Shown here piece after piece: positions 62,075 to 64,000 of a DNA stretch of 64,000 nt (its first letter is position 1; the number at the start of each line of letters is the position of its first letter). Made by a program: the position numbers and the translations under genes. Source of the DNA: Limnephilus marmoratus (Eukaryota > Arthropoda > Insecta > Trichoptera > Limnephilidae); NCBI GenBank assembly GCA_917880885.1, contig OU862917.1, forward strand, positions 52,746,727-52,810,726. Direction: 5' to 3'. The notes under the pieces are model-generated. The model searched no databases. It worked only from the letters and a program-made list of their open reading frames with translations, and was not told where the DNA came from.

Positions 62075-62725
62075 ATATGGGGGCTCCATCGGAGTCAGAG
62101 TTAAGTTAGCCTCTCAAAAACTGGGCGTACTGTACAGGGCCCGCATATACTTTAATAATACACAACTGCTAACCCTGTACAAATCACAAGTGCGCCCCAC
62201 GGTTGAATTTGGCAGCCGCGTCTGGTCTGGAGCCCCAAAATACCTGAAAAAAAACCCTTGACTCTGTGCAGAAACGGGCGGTCCGTCTGATAGATTCTCC
62301 TAATTTACAAACGGATTGCAATCTTTAGAGCACAGGCGTCGGGTGGGAAAGCTAACCTTGTTCTACCGGTATTTCAATGGAAGATGCTCCGAACAACACG
62401 CCAAACGCGTGCCCAACATATGTACACGGTTGACATTTGTCACACGAGAACGGGTAGCTTATTCGACTCGTTCTTGTGTTCAACAGCTCGGCTGTGAAAC
62501 GATGTGTTTCCTCCTTCCTACAAAATGGGTCTTTTCAAGACCAATATTCATTCCTTCCTCTCCTCACGATTTGCCGGCCTATGTGTTTCCTCCTTCCCAC
62601 GACTTGGGTCTCTTCAAGACCAATGTTCATTCCTTCCTCTCCTCAAAAAGACCCTCCACATAGCATCTCAGATGACATAGACTCCGAGGGAAATTAAAAT
62701 CCAAGTTTCCTCAGGGGTCATGTAA
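62075..62725 (+). pseudogene. LINE ORF2 C-terminal fragment with 3' tail, rearranged
   Basis: Same family as 13026-13612: KLASQKLGVLYRAR, LYKSQVRPTVEFGS, SLEHRRRVGKLTLFYRYFN and FKTNVHSFLSSK are readable across several frameshifts. Near 62515-62645 an approximately 75-bp segment (cctccttcc...cttcaagaccaat...cattccttcctctcctca) is present twice in tandem. The tail stem-loop is partly eroded (gatgacatagactccgaggg) and the A-tail is short. Older than the copy at 13026. Confidence 0.7.
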
Positions 62726-63725
62726 AAAATTACAAAAAGTACATATTTTTTATAATTTCATCATCACGCGTTTGAACATTTTATTGCTAACTTGAATGTA
62801 GGTATACAAATTATATAGCAAATTTTTAATGAAATAAAATCGATATTGAGTTATTAGTTAAAAATGCTGGTACAGAGAATAATCAATCTTTCTCTTTGGA
62901 AACTCCCCGTAACCGATCGTAAGAACATCTTTCGACGAAATTTGGATTCTTGGCCGCTTAAGAATCATTTTGAAAGACTTTTAACTTAACGTCCATTACA
63001 GTTTTGCGTAAAAACCTCATTAATATTTTTCTTATGTAAAATAATGTATTTGCACAATATTCTAAGTTGCATTAGCTGAGTTTGCATTCGACAAATAGAA
63101 TTATACATTATTTTAGCCAGAACGTTTCTAGTGCATTGTGAAATGCTGAAAATACTGCAATCGCAGTAATGAACCTAGTTGCTGCATGTGCAAGCTGGTT
63201 TCTGCAATTTGCAATCCGTCTGCGAAAATAGTTGAAAATGCAAAAACACGTTCTTGAAAATGCAAGTAAGATACATTAAAATAGATTACGTCTGTGGGAT
63301 CAATGACCCCAGTTGATCAAAGATGATATATCCAAGATAGAATAAGTTACACTCGTACCGTACTTTCAAATATCTGTCGTGTCAAATTATAATGTCAAAA
63401 TCAAACGTGAAGAAAATTTATAATGAAACAAGAAGTTAATAATACTACAGAGCTGACCCTTTACGAATCACTATTATTGCGCGCTACTATTGAAATTGGT
63501 TACCACTTCTCTAGAAACCTAAAAACATTTGGCTCCGAGTAGAAAAGGCAAATAATTCGTCTGGTAGATGCAGCTATCTTAATGGAGTGATTGTAATATT
63601 TATAACACAGATGTTAGGGGGAAATTCTGTATTTGTTTTACTTCCAATACAAGGTTCTCCGAAAATAATAATTTTATTAGATTTTTATTTAAATAATTCC
63701 TGTAGTATTCAAAAAAACTGTTTCT
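62726..63725. other. no gene seen
   Basis: AT-rich. A few words around 'gcaa(a/t)(t)ctgcaat' recur near 63140-63250. No coding or repeat structure I can name. Confidence 0.35.
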
Positions 63726-63998
63726 GAAGATTTAGGAAATGAGATTAAAAGAATTTGGCATTCTCAGGCTATAAAAATATTACCATTTGTTATTTCGGCT
63801 ACTGGCAATATACCTAGGGTCTCTCATTCAAAATTTAGGCATATTAGATTTGTCAAAGAATTTGTATATAAATTGCAAAAATCAGTCATTTTAAATACGT
63901 GTAGGATTACAAAAGATTTTTTAAATATTTATATTGAGGGATCAGTAGGATTCATAGGTTCAATTAGGAATTCCACAGAACCGAACCCTCTGATATGA
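63726..63998 (+). pseudogene. LINE ORF2-like C-terminal fragment at the window edge
   Basis: An open frame without ATG reads EDLGNEIKRIWH, then ILPFVISATGNIPRVSHS and VYKLQKSVILNTCRITKDFLN, stopping at TGA 63996-63998. The pattern DLxxEIxRxW, then PxVISxTGxxP, then LQKxxILxTCRIxRxFL is one I know from C-terminal ends of LINE polyproteins in arthropods. The upstream reverse transcriptase is absent, so it is a short truncated piece. It has 91 codons. Family uncertain. Confidence 0.5.
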
Positions 63999-64000
63999 AA

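Noticed and set aside
1..64000. CRISPR arrays, bacterial operons, ribosomal RNA genes or telomeric TTAGG arrays.
   Set aside because: None seen; spaced repeats found are minisatellites or transposon arms, and all coding content is eukaryotic retroelement or transposase.

Overview
The window reads as intergenic DNA from an insect, probably a moth or butterfly. It is AT-rich and shows no bacterial gene order or operons. I could not recognise a single-copy host gene. The lepidopteran guess rests on Helitron ends of the 'CCCGCGGCTTCGCTCGCG' type, CR1-like LINEs whose first ORF carries a PHD finger or an esterase-like domain, and tRNA-headed SINEs with A-tails. I know these as typical of Lepidoptera, but no marker here fixes the species. 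Almost everything I can explain is transposable-element DNA in nested layers.

Layout. 1-3.4 kb: tRNA-like SINE copies, a relative of the hAT element at 54.3 kb, and LINE/SINE tails. 3.5-9.0 kb: a CR1-like LINE on the minus strand with both ORFs open. 9.4-17.4 kb: a Helitron carrying a large GGGAGA hexamer array, several LINE remnants, and a second minus-strand CR1-like LINE with frameshifts. 18.5-27.3 kb: a Foldback-like element with inverted arms of 26-28-bp repeats and a 9-bp target duplication. It was split by a CR1-like LINE, which was itself split by a 3.76-kb unknown insertion and by a short SINE-like element. 27.6-33.3 kb: a MULE-like MITE, a hAT MITE, long hairpins and a possible Harbinger-type element. 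34.1-39.8 kb: a young Ty3/gypsy element (LTRs differ by two substitutions and one 6-bp indel), broken by a SINE inside the integrase. 40-48 kb: Helitron pieces, SINEs and LINE tails. 48.5-49.8 kb: a hAT element with a decayed transposase. 50.6-55.5 kb: a LINE, a SINE, a Helitron and a 1.2-kb hAT-type element. 55.7-61.2 kb: a complete I-type LINE with target duplication and two intact ORFs. 61.2-64 kb: LINE fragments.

How they work together. The autonomous candidates are the LINE at 55.7 kb (endonuclease, reverse transcriptase and RNase H) and the CR1-like LINE at 3.5 kb. The short SINE-like element that recurs at 19.1, 22.8 and 41.6 kb ends in the same 3' stem-loop tail as the LINE pieces at 13.5 and 62.7 kb, so a partner-LINE relationship is likely. 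Several CR1-like LINEs share a two-part 3' stem-loop whose lower stem changes sequence while pairing is kept. MITEs and Helitrons here carry no transposase and would depend on elements elsewhere in the genome.

All assignments come from reading sequence and translation by eye. Clade names inside the LINE group are tentative.
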